Part shown: positions 18,307 to 27,429 of the stretch, in pieces | Layout: every line of letters starts with the position of its first letter | How positions within the stretch are numbered: the stretch's first letter is position 1 | Source: Corynebacterium parakroppenstedtii | GTDB taxonomy: Bacteria > Actinomycetota > Actinomycetes > Mycobacteriales > Mycobacteriaceae | Length of the DNA stretch: 64,000 bases | Reading direction: 5' to 3' | Assembly (NCBI RefSeq): GCF_019754935.1 | Contig: NZ_JAGSOA010000002.1 | Coordinates: 248,001-312,000 of the forward strand | Program-made: the position numbers and the translations under genes | Notes under the pieces: generated by a model | What the model was told of the DNA's origin: nothing | Databases searched by the model: none | Seen by the model: only the letters and a program-made list of their open reading frames with translations

Positions 18307-18699
18307 TTACTCTTTTGCCAAGCCCAACTCCTCATCGTTCTCTCCTTTAAGACTGAGGGCTTTCCCTTCAAATCTGTACTCAATCACATCGTCCTTGGTG
18401 ATGGATTTCTTTTCTTGAGTGCTGAGTGAAAATGCGCGTCCGTCGCCCCAATCTTGTTTATGTATTAGGAATGCTCTTTTTGGGCGATTTACTTTACCGG
18501 CAAGTTTGGCTTCAAGGTCATCGTCGTCATACGATTTCAGACTGAAATTATCTCCGTCAACCTTTAATATCACTTCATTGCCGCTCGAGTCGGACTTACT
18601 CCATTTTCCGTCTGAAAGCTTGTCGTTCGATGAACATCCAGAGAGTAAAACTGAGGAGACGAGAGAAATGCTAACGAGGGGGAGTAGTTTATTGCGCAT
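18307..18699 (-). CDS. Small secreted lipoprotein
   Basis: A 130-residue lipoprotein. The signal peptide ends in the lipobox LLSGC, with Cys22 as the predicted lipidated residue. The mature part, about 108 residues, is charged and looks like a small beta-rich domain (GKWSKSDSSGNEVILKVDGD, then VIEYRFEGKALSLKG), a pattern seen in many short actinobacterial lipoproteins that are not assigned to a family. Function unknown. It is preceded by the Q/N-rich membrane protein gene on the same strand with an 82-base gap, so the two may be cotranscribed. Confidence 0.7.
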   Translation of the reverse strand: MRNKLLPLVSISLVSSVLLSGCSSNDKLSDGKWSKSDSSGNEVILKVDGDNFSLKSYDDDDLEAKLAGKVNRPKRAFLIHKQDWGDGRAFSLSTQEKKSITKDDVIEYRFEGKALSLKGENDEELGLAKE

Positions 18700-18781
18700 T
18701 GGGGGCCTAATCGTCGTAAAGGAGAGGCATAGGGAGCTTTGGGTTATGTCGGTGTGGTCGGAGAGCTATCCCCGTGTTGTG

Positions 18782-19492
18782 CTAGCCCCAGCCATTTTCC
18801 GCTGTTTGGGTGTTTGAGGAATTTCCGTTGGTCTGTTGCGGCTGGTTGTATCCGCCAGCGACACCAGGATTTTGATAGTTGGATGGGTTTGCTTGCTGGC
18901 CTCCTCCCTGTTGCGGAGTGTTGAATTGCGACTGTGGGGCTTGGTTTTGTGGGTTGTAACCGATGTACTGGTTAAACCCATTGGAAAAGTTGGTCACGTC
19001 CGCGTGCGCCAGGGCGGAAAGGTCGACTTCGTCTTGGCCATCAAAGTTATCGGCAATCACCAGCCTCGATCGGTATGAGTTGGCAGCCAGGCAGATGGTG
19101 AGCAGCATGCAGATCAGTGACACGATCAGAATCAGTGGGCTGATCGTTCCGTTGGGATGTTCGCTGTAGTATTCGTCGATTCCAGGCTTCTTCGCATGGA
19201 AAGAGCTGATAAACCAAATCAGGCTGAGAACAAAAAGGAACGCCGACGTAATTAAATAGGTGAGGTCAAACGTTTTCTTCGGTTCGGTATGTGATACTGA
19301 GCCCAACTCGATGTTATTGAGCCGATTACCGAGGGGAATTAAACCGAACAATAAACGTGGCCGGTTAATGGCGATGCGCTTGTCAGTAACCGCTAACGTG
19401 GTTTTCTGCCAGAAGGTAATCAGTCTCGATGGAACCTTAGTAAGGTGGACGCCATTTTCGTTGGGGCGCAAAGAAACGTTGAGATCAGACAT
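18782..19492 (-). CDS. Membrane protein with PH-like N terminus and Q/N-rich tail
   Basis: A 236-residue protein of unknown function. The N terminus (TLAVTDKRIAINRPRLLFG, then IPLGNRLNNIELGSVSHTE) resembles the strand pattern of bacterial PH-like domains. Two transmembrane helices lie near 77-98 and 117-137. The part after residue 165 is dominated by Gln, Asn, Gly and Pro (for example NPQNQAPQSQFNTPQQGGGQ). Such tails occur in envelope proteins and can be disordered or self-associating. The start ATG at 19492 begins MSDLNVSLRPNENGVHL. Placed next to the lipoprotein gene and opposite the J-like membrane protein, it is part of a lineage-specific patch. Confidence 0.68.
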   Translation of the reverse strand: MSDLNVSLRPNENGVHLTKVPSRLITFWQKTTLAVTDKRIAINRPRLLFGLIPLGNRLNNIELGSVSHTEPKKTFDLTYLITSAFLFVLSLIWFISSFHAKKPGIDEYYSEHPNGTISPLILIVSLICMLLTICLAANSYRSRLVIADNFDGQDEVDLSALAHADVTNFSNGFNQYIGYNPQNQAPQSQFNTPQQGGGQQANPSNYQNPGVAGGYNQPQQTNGNSSNTQTAENGWG

Positions 19493-19702
19493 ATTCTATT
19501 TTTATCATTGTCGCTAACTTCGGTCTATGGCCTTAGGGTACGGTACCCGCATTATGGTGGGCGTCGTATGGATGGATGAGGCGGCGACACTATGGAACCG
19601 TGCTTAGCGGTTCGCGCGCATAAGCCCAGTTCAATCCACTGATTTGCCTCTGCTGTGGTCTCTCTGTACAGTTCTATCTCGTTGCGGACATCATCCGCAG
19701 AA

Positions 19703-19775
19703 TCCCCCATAGCTCAATTGGCAGAGCATTCGACTGTTAATCGAAGGGTTACTGGTTCGAGTCCAGTTGGGGGAG
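19703..19775 (+). tRNA. tRNA-Asn (GTT)
   Basis: A 73-base cloverleaf with a 7-bp acceptor stem (TCCCCCA with TGGGGGA), D-loop AGCTCAATTGGCAGAGC, anticodon loop centred on GTT (CTGTTAA) and T-loop GGTTCGAGTCC. The 3' CCA is not encoded. A strong terminator follows. Confidence 0.95.
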
Positions 19776-19787
19776 CTTTTTCATATC

Positions 19788-19827
19788 CACGGGCCTGTGC
19801 TGTAACGGCCCGTGTTTTTATTTTTTA
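19788..19827 (+). terminator. Terminator of tRNA-Asn
   Basis: An 8-bp GC-rich stem (CACGGGCC with GGCCCGTG) is followed directly by TTTTTATTTTTT, 12 bases after the tRNA. Confidence 0.85.
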
Positions 19828-19924
19828 CCTTCTTTTCCCGGCTGGTCACCCGTGTCTTTCACGTGGCGTAGAAACCGGGTGAAGCAATAGCGGTATTCTC
19901 CCGATCGTTTGCTATCATCCTCAC

Positions 19925-19998
19925 GGGGCTATAGCTCAGTAGGTTAGAGCCACGGACTCATAATCCGTTGGTCGCGGGTTCGAGCCCCGCTGGCCCCA
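19925..19998 (+). tRNA. tRNA-Met (CAT); tRNA-Ile2 not excluded
   Basis: A 74-base cloverleaf: acceptor GGGGCTA with TGGCCCC, D-arm AGCTCAGTAGGTTAGAGC, anticodon loop CTCATAA, T-arm GCGGGTTCGAGCCCCGC, discriminator A. The CAT anticodon fits elongator Met. The sequence alone does not rule out a lysidine-modified Ile2 tRNA, whose anticodon stem can look alike. It is not an initiator, because the acceptor's first pair is a Watson-Crick G-C pair. Confidence 0.9.
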
Positions 19999-20002
19999 CA
20001 TC

Positions 20003-20036
20003 ATCCCTTGTCTATTCTCGTAGGCAAGGGATTTTT
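20003..20036 (+). terminator. Terminator of the CAT tRNA
   Basis: An inverted repeat with arms at 20003-20014 and 20021-20032 (ATCCCTTG pairing CAAGGGAT, extended by CTA/TAG) is followed by TTTTT. Confidence 0.75.
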
Positions 20037-20067
20037 AGCTTCACATGGTTCAGATTGGTGAATAACC

Positions 20068-20826
20068 ATGGACATTATCTCCGTCTATCGCATTATCGAC
20101 TTAACCGGCGTCTTCATCAACGGCATTCTGGGAGGCGCCATCGCGCGTCGTCGAAAATTCGACGCTATCGGGTTCGGCCTCCTTGCTATTTTGTCTGGCC
20201 TCGGCGGCGGTTTGCTCCGAGATACGCTCCTTCAACACGGTCTCCCCGCTGCATTAAAAGAGCCCATTTACCTCGGCGTCGCATTATCGGGCGGACTCGT
20301 CGCCATGACAGTCTCGCTAGAGCGGGAACAGTGGAACAAACTCCTCAAAATCGGCGACGGCATTGTCCTCGGAGTGTGGGCAGTAACCGGAACAATAAAA
20401 GCCCTCAACGCCGGGTTGCTATGGCCCTCCGCGATGCTCCTTGGCATGATCACCGCGGTCGGCGGCGGGATGATCCGCGATATCACCATCGGTGTTGTCC
20501 CCGCGATTTTCGGCGGTAACACCCTTTATGCGACGTCGGCACTGCTCGGTAGCGGGATGATGGTGCTTTTTAATAGCTTCCAACTTCAAACCGTGGGCAT
20601 GGTGGTCTCAGCGTCGTTTGCCTCCATCTTGTCCATCGTCGCCTACTTCAAAGGGTGGGGCTTGCCCAATAACCCCGATTGGGCACCAGTTACCATGACA
20701 GCAGGTCAACTCCGACGGCTCATGCTCACGCGCGCTATGGTTGAACCTGATGAACGATTGGCCCGTAAACAACGCCGCAAGCTCCGTCGACGGAAAGATG
20801 ACGGGGGATCCCACTCGAGTATTTGA
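20068..20826 (+). CDS. TRIC-like channel / UPF0126 membrane protein
   Basis: A 252-residue protein with about seven hydrophobic helices in two repeats. The family hallmark is a duplicated Gly-rich motif, seen as LSGLGGGLLRDTLL in the first half and ITAVGGGMIRDITIG in the second. These match UPF0126 proteins, shown structurally to be trimeric cation channels related to animal TRIC. The C-terminal 40 residues or so are basic (KQRRKLRRRK). Its 3' end overlaps the following serine hydrolase gene in another frame by about 80 bases. Confidence 0.9.
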   Translation: MDIISVYRIIDLTGVFINGILGGAIARRRKFDAIGFGLLAILSGLGGGLLRDTLLQHGLPAALKEPIYLGVALSGGLVAMTVSLEREQWNKLLKIGDGIVLGVWAVTGTIKALNAGLLWPSAMLLGMITAVGGGMIRDITIGVVPAIFGGNTLYATSALLGSGMMVLFNSFQLQTVGMVVSASFASILSIVAYFKGWGLPNNPDWAPVTMTAGQLRRLMLTRAMVEPDERLARKQRRKLRRRKDDGGSHSSI

Positions 20827-21544
20827 GCTCGCTAGCGTCACCAAACTCCTGACTTCCCGCGCTGTGCTAGTCGCCGTGGAAGAGGGAGTCTGCGACCTGA
20901 CAACCCCCGTAGGTCCAGCGACTGTGGCGCATTTGCTCGCCCACGCTAGCGGCGTCGGGTTTGCCACGACCGAACCTGAAAAGGCCCCGGAAACTCGACG
21001 CATCTACTCGTCAGCCGGTTACGATATCCTCGCGGACTACATCGAAAAAGAAACCGAGATTCCCTTCCCGGAGTATCTGCAAGAAGCGGTGTGCCAGCCC
21101 CTGGGAATGACCCAGACTGAACTCTATGGATCGGCTGGTCACGGCGCGCGATCCACACTGCACGACATGGATTTGTTCGCCCAGGAAATGATTAATCCCC
21201 AACTGGTGGCGGACCCTCACTATGAAGTGTGGTACCCGGATCTGGCCGGCGTCGTCCCCGGCTACGGCATGTTCAAACCGTGCCCGTGGGCTCTGGGGCC
21301 TGAAGTGAAGGGGAAGAAAGGACTCCCGCGCGAACGGGGAGGGTCGGGCCGTGAACACTGGACCGGCACCGCTTTGCCCTCACACACCGTTGGCCATTTC
21401 GGGCAAAGCGGAACATTCCTGTGGACCGTCCCAGGTGAGCACTACGCTGTGGTCCTCACCGACCGGGACTTCGGCGACTGGGCTAAACCGTTGTGGAGCG
21501 AATGGAACGATGAAAAGGCCCGTGAACTCGGATACGGTGCGTAA
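20750..21544 (+). CDS. Serine beta-lactamase-like hydrolase (class C / PBP4 type)
   Basis: A 264-residue protein of the beta-lactamase fold. The SxxK nucleophile motif is clear in FELASVTKLLT, and the tyrosine motif is probably the YSSAGYDIL region, as in esterase EstB-like and class C relatives. A late HFGQSGTFLW segment stands where the KTG-like strand lies. It lacks a signal peptide, so it is probably cytoplasmic; actinobacterial homologues start with a similar WPVNNAA sequence. ATG 20750 is chosen; TTG 20741 is an alternative. The start region lies inside the preceding TRIC-like gene, an 80-base overlap that suggests coupled translation. Substrate unknown; beta-lactam resistance should not be assumed. 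Confidence 0.82.
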   Translation: MNDWPVNNAASSVDGKMTGDPTRVFELASVTKLLTSRAVLVAVEEGVCDLTTPVGPATVAHLLAHASGVGFATTEPEKAPETRRIYSSAGYDILADYIEKETEIPFPEYLQEAVCQPLGMTQTELYGSAGHGARSTLHDMDLFAQEMINPQLVADPHYEVWYPDLAGVVPGYGMFKPCPWALGPEVKGKKGLPRERGGSGREHWTGTALPSHTVGHFGQSGTFLWTVPGEHYAVVLTDRDFGDWAKPLWSEWNDEKARELGYGA

Positions 21545-21816
21545 CTCACCGGTTGTTACTGGCCATGAGCGGGTTATGAGCGGGGGAGTGGACCGCTAAC
21601 GAGGGACTCGCCGACTAGTACCATCGGTCACACTAGTTAACATGCGCAACATGTGTTATGACCTGCGCTTATGCAGCAAACCCACACGGGGGATAAAGCC
21701 CTACTTGAGGTTGCGACGTCGGGAATTTGTTCCGGAATATGGGAGAAAGCAAGCCGTCGGAGCTGGAGGGAAGCCAGCTCACCGCGCTTCTTGGTGACAA
21801 ACTAAGGAGAACGGTG

Positions 21817-22158
21817 ATGATTTACGTCGACAACGGTGGGGCCGAATTGGTGCGCCAACTTTTGCGTACCGGGGAGCCCTTTTGCGTTATTGAACACGGA
21901 AAAAGCATGTGGAGGTTTACGCCAAGCCTAGGGCTGCACGTTGCAGATATTGATGAATTAGGAAATGTCGTCCTGACGGAGCACCGGCTTCGCGCAATTC
22001 TTGCCGAGGCAACAACCCGTCAGGGCATCGACGCTGCCATCCGCAGCGCATTAGGTGAGGCCTGGGACTATGCTCCAGAACTCGTGCCCGCCGCCGACGA
22101 CGGTGCGGGCGTGGATCTAGACCACGACTACGACGCGACGCTCGTGCGTCAAACATGA
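21817..22158 (+). CDS. Hypothetical protein
   Basis: A protein I do not recognise. The reading frame is open from 21727, but ATG 21817 is preceded by AAGGAGA (21804-21810) at ideal spacing, giving 113 residues (MIYVDNGGAELVRQLLRTG). It appears to be a small soluble alpha/beta domain with an acidic tail (DDGAGVDLDHDYD) and no membrane segment or recognised motif. It converges with the acyl carrier protein gene. If the upstream TTG/ATG starts were used the N terminus would add 30 less conserved-looking residues. Confidence 0.55.
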   Translation: MIYVDNGGAELVRQLLRTGEPFCVIEHGKSMWRFTPSLGLHVADIDELGNVVLTEHRLRAILAEATTRQGIDAAIRSALGEAWDYAPELVPAADDGAGVDLDHDYDATLVRQT

Positions 22159-22202
22159 CAAGCCTGTGATGCTGCGCGGGGATGCGGGTGACACCGTGGC
22201 GG

Positions 22203-22430
22203 TTAGGAATCCTGCTCCATGAAGTCGACCATGTCCCTAATCGACGTGAACGAATCGATCTGTTCTTGGTCCACCTGGCGCCCTGAGTGCTCCTCAATAC
22301 CCACGCCGATATCGATCACCGACAGCGAATCCAGGCCAAGGCTGTCCACGGTGGAGTCGAGGGTGATGTCGTCCGGGTCAACGTGTCCATATTTCGCCAC
22401 AATGCTTTTGACCTCATGAAAAACGTCCAC
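22203..22430 (-). CDS. acpP: Acyl carrier protein
   Basis: A 75-residue acidic protein with the phosphopantetheine attachment site in LGLDSLSVIDIG, the Ser of DSL being the modified residue. Size and helix layout are those of a type II ACP. It lies 102 bases downstream of aceE on the same strand. In mycobacteria acpM sits a few genes from aceE in the FAS-II locus, so this may be the remnant of that arrangement. Corynebacteria use type I fatty acid synthases, so its partner enzymes are not evident here; a role with polyketide or lipid-modifying enzymes is inference. An SD-less weak start makes ATG 22430 the only good choice. Confidence 0.88.
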   Translation of the reverse strand: MDVFHEVKSIVAKYGHVDPDDITLDSTVDSLGLDSLSVIDIGVGIEEHSGRQVDQEQIDSFTSIRDMVDFMEQDS

Positions 22431-22532
22431 GAGGCCAGGCTACCAGGCGTGAAGCCTGATGCCGTGCCCCGTGGACTGTCAACAAATTGGTGTGTCGCGG
22501 GTCGGCCCCGTACCCAGAGCCGGCCCAGGTTG

Positions 22533-25253
22533 TTATGCCTTAGTGGGGTCGTCGATGTGGAAGTCCTTCGCAGCTTGATCAGCCACCGAGACGTCGATCT
22601 TCCCTTCCCGGGCCAACCCAGCTAAGACGGCGACGACAATCGACTCCGCATCGGTGTTGAAGTACCGGCGGGCAGCGGCACGAGTATCGGAGAACCCGAA
22701 ACCGTCGCAGCCGAGCACGGTGTAATCACCGGGCACCCACTTGCGGATTGTTTCACCAATCGTCGTATCAAAATCGGACGCAGCAACAAACGGCCCGTGG
22801 GCGCCGCTCAGCTGCTTCTCCAGGAAGGCCGTGCCCACATCCTTCGACGGATGACGCAACTGTTCGCGATCATGGCGGACACCATCACGAGCCAATTCCG
22901 TCCACGACGTCACCGAGTAGATAGCCGCATCGACGTCGAACTTGTTGGCAAGAATATCGCGGGCCTTCAGAGCAGCCTGCATACCGATGCCCGACGCCAT
23001 GATGGTCGCATCCTTACCATCCTGGTACTGATAAATACCGTTGTGAACGCCCTCGACGTCGAGGTTCTCCGGCTCAGCGGGCTGGTGTATCGGCTCGTTG
23101 TAGCAGGTGAGGTAGTAGATGACGTTTTCACCAGGGCAATCCCCGTACATGCGTTCAATTCCGCGAGGAATAATGTGCGCCAACTCGTAGGAGAACGCGC
23201 AGTCGTAGGAGACGACGGACGGGTTGGTCGTGGCGAGTGTCAAGCTGTTGCCGTCCATGTGCTGGAGGCCTTCGCCGGTCAAGGTGGTCCGTCCGGCTGT
23301 GGCCCCGATGAGGAATCCACGTGCCATCTGATCGCCGGCAGCCCAGATCGAATCACCAGTGCGCTGGAACCCAAACATGGAGTAGAAGATGTACAGCGGA
23401 ATCATCGGTTCGCCATGGGTGGCATACGACGTACCCGCCGCCTGGAACTCCGCCACCGATCCGGCCTCATCGATGCCCTCATGCATCATCTGTCCGTCGG
23501 TAGCCTCGGTATAAGACAGCATCAAATCATGATCCACAGCCGTGTACCGCTGACCATGCGGGTTGTAAATCTTGTTCGTCGGGAACCATGAATCCAACCC
23601 GAATGTACGAGCCTCATCCGGAACAATCGGCACCACGCGACGTTTGATTTCCTTGTCACGCATCAGCGCTTTCATGATGCGGACAATGGCCATCGTGGTA
23701 GCCACTTCCTGCTTGCCGGAATCTTTACGCATCTGCTTGAGCTTGTCCACGCCAGGAACCGAGAGCGGCGTGAACGTGTTGCGTCGCTCTGGCAGGAAAC
23801 CGCCCAGCTCTTTCCTGCGCTCCAGCATGTACTTGATTTCGGGGGCGTCGGGGCCGGGGTTGTAGTACGGAGGCAGCTTCGGATCCTTCTCTAATTCCTC
23901 ATCAGAGATCGGAATGTCCTGCTTCGTCCGGAAGAGCTTGAGGTCATCGAGGGTCAGCTTCTTCATCTGGTGGGTGGCGTTGCGGCCCTCGAAGTTGTGG
24001 CCCAGGCCGTAGCCCTTAATCGTGTGGGCCAGAATGACGGTCGGCCGGTCCTTCGTCGCCAATGCACGCTGGTAGGCGGCGAAAATCTTGCGGTAGTCAT
24101 GGCCACCGCGGCGAAGATGCCAAATGTCCTCATCCGACATATTTTCGACGAGTTTCGCGGTGCGGGGATCGCGGCCGAAGAAGTGCTCGCGGATGTAGGC
24201 ACCGTCGTTGGCCTTGAAGGTCTGGAAATCGCCGTCATGCGTGTTGTTCATGAGGTCGACCAGGGCGCCTTCTTTGTCGGCGGCAAAGAGCTTGTCCCAC
24301 TCACGTCCCCACACGACCTTGATGACGGACCAGCCGGCTCCGCGGAAGAAGGATTCCAATTCCTGGATGATCTTCGTGTTACCGCGGACAGGGCCGTCGA
24401 GACGCTGTAGGTTACAGTTCACGACGAAGGTGAGGTTGTCCAGGTTGTTGAGCGACGCGATCTGCAGGAGGCCACGCGATTCTGGCTCATCCATCTCGCC
24501 ATCGCCGAGGAACGCCCACACGTGCTGCTGTGATGTGTCCTTAATGCCACGGTTAAGGAGGTAGCGGTTGAACCGCGCCTGGAAGATTGCTTCCATGGGG
24601 CCGAGTCCCATGGACACCGTCGGGAACTCCCAGAAGTTGGGCATCCCATGCGGGTGAGGATAGGAGGGGAGGCCACGGTGTTCGCGGGAGACTTCCTGGC
24701 GGAAGCCGTCCATGTCTTCTTCGCTTAGTCGGCCCTCAAGGAATGCACGGGCGTACATTCCGGGCGAAGCATGTCCCTGGAAAAATACCTGGTCCCCGCC
24801 GCCCGGATGATCCTTGCCTTTGAAGAAGTGGTTAAACCCAACTTCGTAGAGGGGGGCAGCGCCGGCATAGGTGGAAATGTGTCCCCCGACTCCAATACCT
24901 GGGCGCTGAGCGCGGTGAACCATGATCGCTGCATTCCACCGGATCCAGCGACGATAGCGCTTCTCGATGTCCTCGTCGCCGGGGAACTCGGGCTCCATCG
25001 TCGTCGGAATAGTGTTGACATAGTCGGTCGATGTGAGTGACGGGAGGGAAACGCGTTTCGCCGTTGCGCGCTCAATCATGCGCAACATGATGTAGCGCGC
25101 ACGATCACTATCTGCGTTCTCCAGCATCCCGTCCAGGGACTCAAGCCATTCACGAGTTTCTTCGGGGTCGCTGTCATTGAGGTAGGACGCGACGCCATCA
25201 CGAATGAGGGCGAAATTGCTGTCGCGCGACGAATCGGGCGAGGTATCAGTCAT
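22533..25253 (-). CDS. aceE: Pyruvate dehydrogenase E1 component, homodimeric
   Basis: The 906-residue thiamine-diphosphate E1 subunit that decarboxylates pyruvate and acetylates the E2 lipoyl group. The homodimeric AceE form is clear from length and from [40 protein letters not shown], and the ThDP-binding [12 protein letters not shown] with NN about 25 residues later ([12 protein letters not shown]). The E1 histidines in [15 protein letters not shown] are present. The upstream region holds a candidate operator. In corynebacteria AceE works in a hybrid complex with 2-oxoglutarate dehydrogenase parts; the E2 for it is probably the gene at 54055-55872. Confidence 0.97.
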   Translation of the reverse strand: MTDTSPDSSRDSNFALIRDGVASYLNDSDPEETREWLESLDGMLENADSDRARYIMLRMIERATAKRVSLPSLTSTDYVNTIPTTMEPEFPGDEDIEKRYRRWIRWNAAIMVHRAQRPGIGVGGHISTYAGAAPLYEVGFNHFFKGKDHPGGGDQVFFQGHASPGMYARAFLEGRLSEEDMDGFRQEVSREHRGLPSYPHPHGMPNFWEFPTVSMGLGPMEAIFQARFNRYLLNRGIKDTSQQHVWAFLGDGEMDEPESRGLLQIASLNNLDNLTFVVNCNLQRLDGPVRGNTKIIQELESFFRGAGWSVIKVVWGREWDKLFAADKEGALVDLMNNTHDGDFQTFKANDGAYIREHFFGRDPRTAKLVENMSDEDIWHLRRGGHDYRKIFAAYQRALATKDRPTVILAHTIKGYGLGHNFEGRNATHQMKKLTLDDLKLFRTKQDIPISDEELEKDPKLPPYYNPGPDAPEIKYMLERRKELGGFLPERRNTFTPLSVPGVDKLKQMRKDSGKQEVATTMAIVRIMKALMRDKEIKRRVVPIVPDEARTFGLDSWFPTNKIYNPHGQRYTAVDHDLMLSYTEATDGQMMHEGIDEAGSVAEFQAAGTSYATHGEPMIPLYIFYSMFGFQRTGDSIWAAGDQMARGFLIGATAGRTTLTGEGLQHMDGNSLTLATTNPSVVSYDCAFSYELAHIIPRGIERMYGDCPGENVIYYLTCYNEPIHQPAEPENLDVEGVHNGIYQYQDGKDATIMASGIGMQAALKARDILANKFDVDAAIYSVTSWTELARDGVRHDREQLRHPSKDVGTAFLEKQLSGAHGPFVAASDFDTTIGETIRKWVPGDYTVLGCDGFGFSDTRAAARRYFNTDAESIVVAVLAGLAREGKIDVSVADQAAKDFHIDDPTKA

Positions 25254-25281
25254 CGACGTGTACTCCTGAACTTGTGGAATG

Positions 25282-25315
25282 TGGCCAAGATTCTTGGATA
25301 ATGGCCAAAATCTTT
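25282..25315. promoter_or_regulatory. Candidate operator upstream of aceE
   Basis: Within the 250-base divergent region between aceE and the DUF3052 gene, CCAAGATTCTTGG (25285-25297) is an exact hyphenated palindrome. TGGCCAA occurs at 25282-25288 and again at 25302-25308, 20 bases apart, i.e. about two helical turns. This arrangement suits a dimeric regulator binding twice on one face. No known corynebacterial box (GlxR, RamB) was matched; the assignment is inference. Confidence 0.35.
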
Positions 25316-25504
25316 ATCTGAATCGATTCTACGCAGCAGCACTCTTTCCAGCAGAAACCAATCAATTTGGGTGGGGGTGACAGCATTATTGATCCCAGGG
25401 GCGTCATTCTGGGGGACTTCGTGGGAGAGTCGATGAGATAATTTCACGTAAAAACGGTAACCTCGCTAATAATTCAATCCATATTGTCAAGGAGGCACCA
25501 AACC

Positions 25505-25927
25505 GTGGGCGAGGCGGCCACGCGCGACAAAGACTTTGCTGATCGCATGGGCGTGACAAAAGGAAACATCATCCTGGAACTCGGGTGGGATGACGACTGC
25601 GATTCAGCAGTAAGCGAATCACTTGAAGATGCCATAGGCGAACCTCTCTTGGATGACCCCGACACCGACGAAATCGTCGACGTCGTCTTGTTATGGTGGC
25701 GAGACGACGACGGAGACCTCGTTGATGGACTCGTAGATGCCACACGTGCACTAGCGGAAGACGGCCAAATCTGGTTGGTGACCCCAGGAGCAGGGCAAGC
25801 AGGCACCGTTCCGCCGGGAGATATCGCTGAGAACGCTCAATTGGCCGGGCTGGTGCAGACCTCCGCATTGCGGCTGGGGGACTGGCAAGGTTCCTGCCTG
25901 GTTCAGCGTGGGGTGCGTCGGAACTAA
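25505..25927 (+). CDS. DUF3052 family protein
   Basis: A 140-residue acidic protein of the actinobacterial DUF3052 family, which in M. tuberculosis is Rv2239c next to aceE, the same neighbourhood as here. Recognisable parts are KDFADRMGVTKGNIILELGW, DVVLLWWRDDDGDLVDGLVD and the C-terminal QTSALRLGDWQGSCLV. The fold is probably a small alpha/beta domain related to the SAM-dependent methyltransferase-like rossmannoids, but no activity is known. GTG 25505 is selected because AAGGAGG (25489-25495) precedes it. Divergent from aceE. Confidence 0.85.
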   Translation: MGEAATRDKDFADRMGVTKGNIILELGWDDDCDSAVSESLEDAIGEPLLDDPDTDEIVDVVLLWWRDDDGDLVDGLVDATRALAEDGQIWLVTPGAGQAGTVPPGDIAENAQLAGLVQTSALRLGDWQGSCLVQRGVRRN

Positions 25928-26126
25928 AGCGGGAATTAACGCAGGCTCCCAAGCTAGAGCAGGTGCTGGCCTTGCGACGTAAGGCCGGTGTTGGTTTTCT
26001 GCGCTCGCTTGCGATTTTCGCCGGTGCGGAAAGTCCGGTTTTCAGCGGTTTTCTCTTTCCAGTACGGCATATGCTAGCTTTGTCTACGGCTTAAGAGCAG
26101 TCAGGCCTTGAGCCATGAGCACTTAA

Positions 26127-26199
26127 GCGCCTTTAGCTCAGCTGGAAGAGCAGCTGGTTTACACCCAGCAGGTCGGCGGTTCGAACCCGTCAGGGCGCA
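26127..26199 (+). tRNA. tRNA-Val (TAC)
   Basis: A 73-base cloverleaf: acceptor GCGCCTT with AGGGCGC, D-arm AGCTCAGCTGGAAGAGC, anticodon stem-loop GCTGG-TTTACAC-CCAGC with TAC, T-arm GGCGGTTCGAACCCGTC. CCA is not encoded. Confidence 0.95.
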
Positions 26200-26209
26200 C
26201 AGCAAAATA

Positions 26210-26242
26210 AAAACCTCTATTCGCACAGCGGATGGAGGTTTT
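26210..26242 (+). terminator. Terminator of tRNA-Val
   Basis: An 8-bp stem (AAAACCTC with GAGGTTTT) ending in T residues lies 11 bases after the tRNA. Confidence 0.7.
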
Positions 26243-26398
26243 GTCATATAGACCCCCATTTTCACCCTCAGGCTGGGGTAGAGGGCCTGGCTGATACATG
26301 TACCGGACTCTATGTCGCTGTGGTCGTCTGGGTACACTGCTTGTGACCAACTGCCTTCCATTGCTCACGCGCTGACTTTTTATAAAGGGGTATTCTCC

Positions 26399-27358
26399 AT
26401 GAATCACGAGCCCGGTCGACGTTTGGAGAATTCGACTTCTGGAACTGATGGCGAATGGGGATCCTTTTATACCCCCCCAAATAACGAGCCCGGGCCTCCA
26501 AAAAAGCGGAACCTCATGCCCATTGGCATCACAGCCGTCATAACGGTCGCTCTTGTCATTGGGGCTTCAATCATTTGGATTGCATTGAAGAATGCCGATA
26601 AGAACAACGGCCAGGATGAATCCGTCGCAGCGGCCAGTAGTGGAACACTGGAAAGCCAGTCAGAGTCACCGCACCAGTTGGCTTCCGCCAACCCCTCATC
26701 TCAATCTGCGTCTGATGATGAAGGTGCAGCTGCGACTGATCGTTGCTCTGAATCCTACTTGCGCAAAAATATTCCGCAGATGACCGGCGAACATGAAGTG
26801 GTGTATTGCTCCGGGGACTGGTTGTTGTTCGGAGTTCCCCGAACTGACGACGTGAGTTACTACCACTGGGCCAATGGCCACTGGTCCAAATATGAACGGG
26901 ACGGAGTTTCCGGAATCAGCGGATATGGTTGTTACCTTAGCTCACGGTTAGATGCTGATCAGGTGCCATCAGAGATACGATCACGATTCACCGAATGCGG
27001 CCCCGATGACACCGCGAAGAGCAATCAGTCAGATTCGTCCAGCAACACCGATTCTAATGGCTATATTTCGTCGGTAACCGTCTCGGGTCGGACAGTGCGT
27101 GCCTCGTCGCCGGCGTGTGACGGAAGAAATATTGTTATCAAGAATTCAATCGTTGATACGAATAAAGACGCCACAGCCGGGGATATTTCACGGGCACTCG
27201 CAGCCAACCCTGGTTCTGAATTTATGACGCCGGGACATTGCTCGTCATTACGTGGACAGCTCAATGGCGATGACATTTATCCTGTATATGGAGATTTCGG
27301 CTCCGACAGAAGCGCCATGTGCCAAGAAGCGAAGTCGAGAAGTAACTGGTATCCATGA
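26399..27358 (+). CDS. Cysteine-patterned type II membrane protein, paralogue 1
   Basis: A 319-residue protein with no recognised family. ATG 26399 is chosen because AAAGGGG precedes it. The N terminus is hydrophilic and Pro-rich (NNEPGPPKKRN), followed by one membrane helix (IGITAVITVALVIGASIIWI, near 45-65). A Ser/Asp/Gln-rich spacer leads to an external domain of about 200 residues holding seven cysteines, in contexts such as DRCSESYL, VVYCSGDW, GYGCYLS, FTECGPDD, SPACDGRN, GHCSSLRG and AMCQEAK. The order and spacing match the next gene, so the two are tandem paralogues. The segment is AT-richer than surrounding genes. Orientation suggests the Cys domain is outside the cytoplasm. Confidence 0.72.
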   Translation: MNHEPGRRLENSTSGTDGEWGSFYTPPNNEPGPPKKRNLMPIGITAVITVALVIGASIIWIALKNADKNNGQDESVAAASSGTLESQSESPHQLASANPSSQSASDDEGAAATDRCSESYLRKNIPQMTGEHEVVYCSGDWLLFGVPRTDDVSYYHWANGHWSKYERDGVSGISGYGCYLSSRLDADQVPSEIRSRFTECGPDDTAKSNQSDSSSNTDSNGYISSVTVSGRTVRASSPACDGRNIVIKNSIVDTNKDATAGDISRALAANPGSEFMTPGHCSSLRGQLNGDDIYPVYGDFGSDRSAMCQEAKSRSNWYP

Positions 27359-27429
27359 ACCCTCAACGATCGTGGTGACTTTAGCTCCCCGTGCTAATCA
27401 CACTGTGATAGCCCACCAAGGATGAAACA

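Noticed and set aside
19703..19998. tRNA pair as an integration site for a genomic island
   Set aside because: The adjacent 17.3-19.5 kb patch lacks an integrase and no direct repeat of either tRNA 3' end was noticed.
21545..21600. ATGAGCGGG direct repeat after the beta-lactamase-like gene
   Set aside because: It is only 9 bases repeated at a 12-base period and could easily arise by chance.
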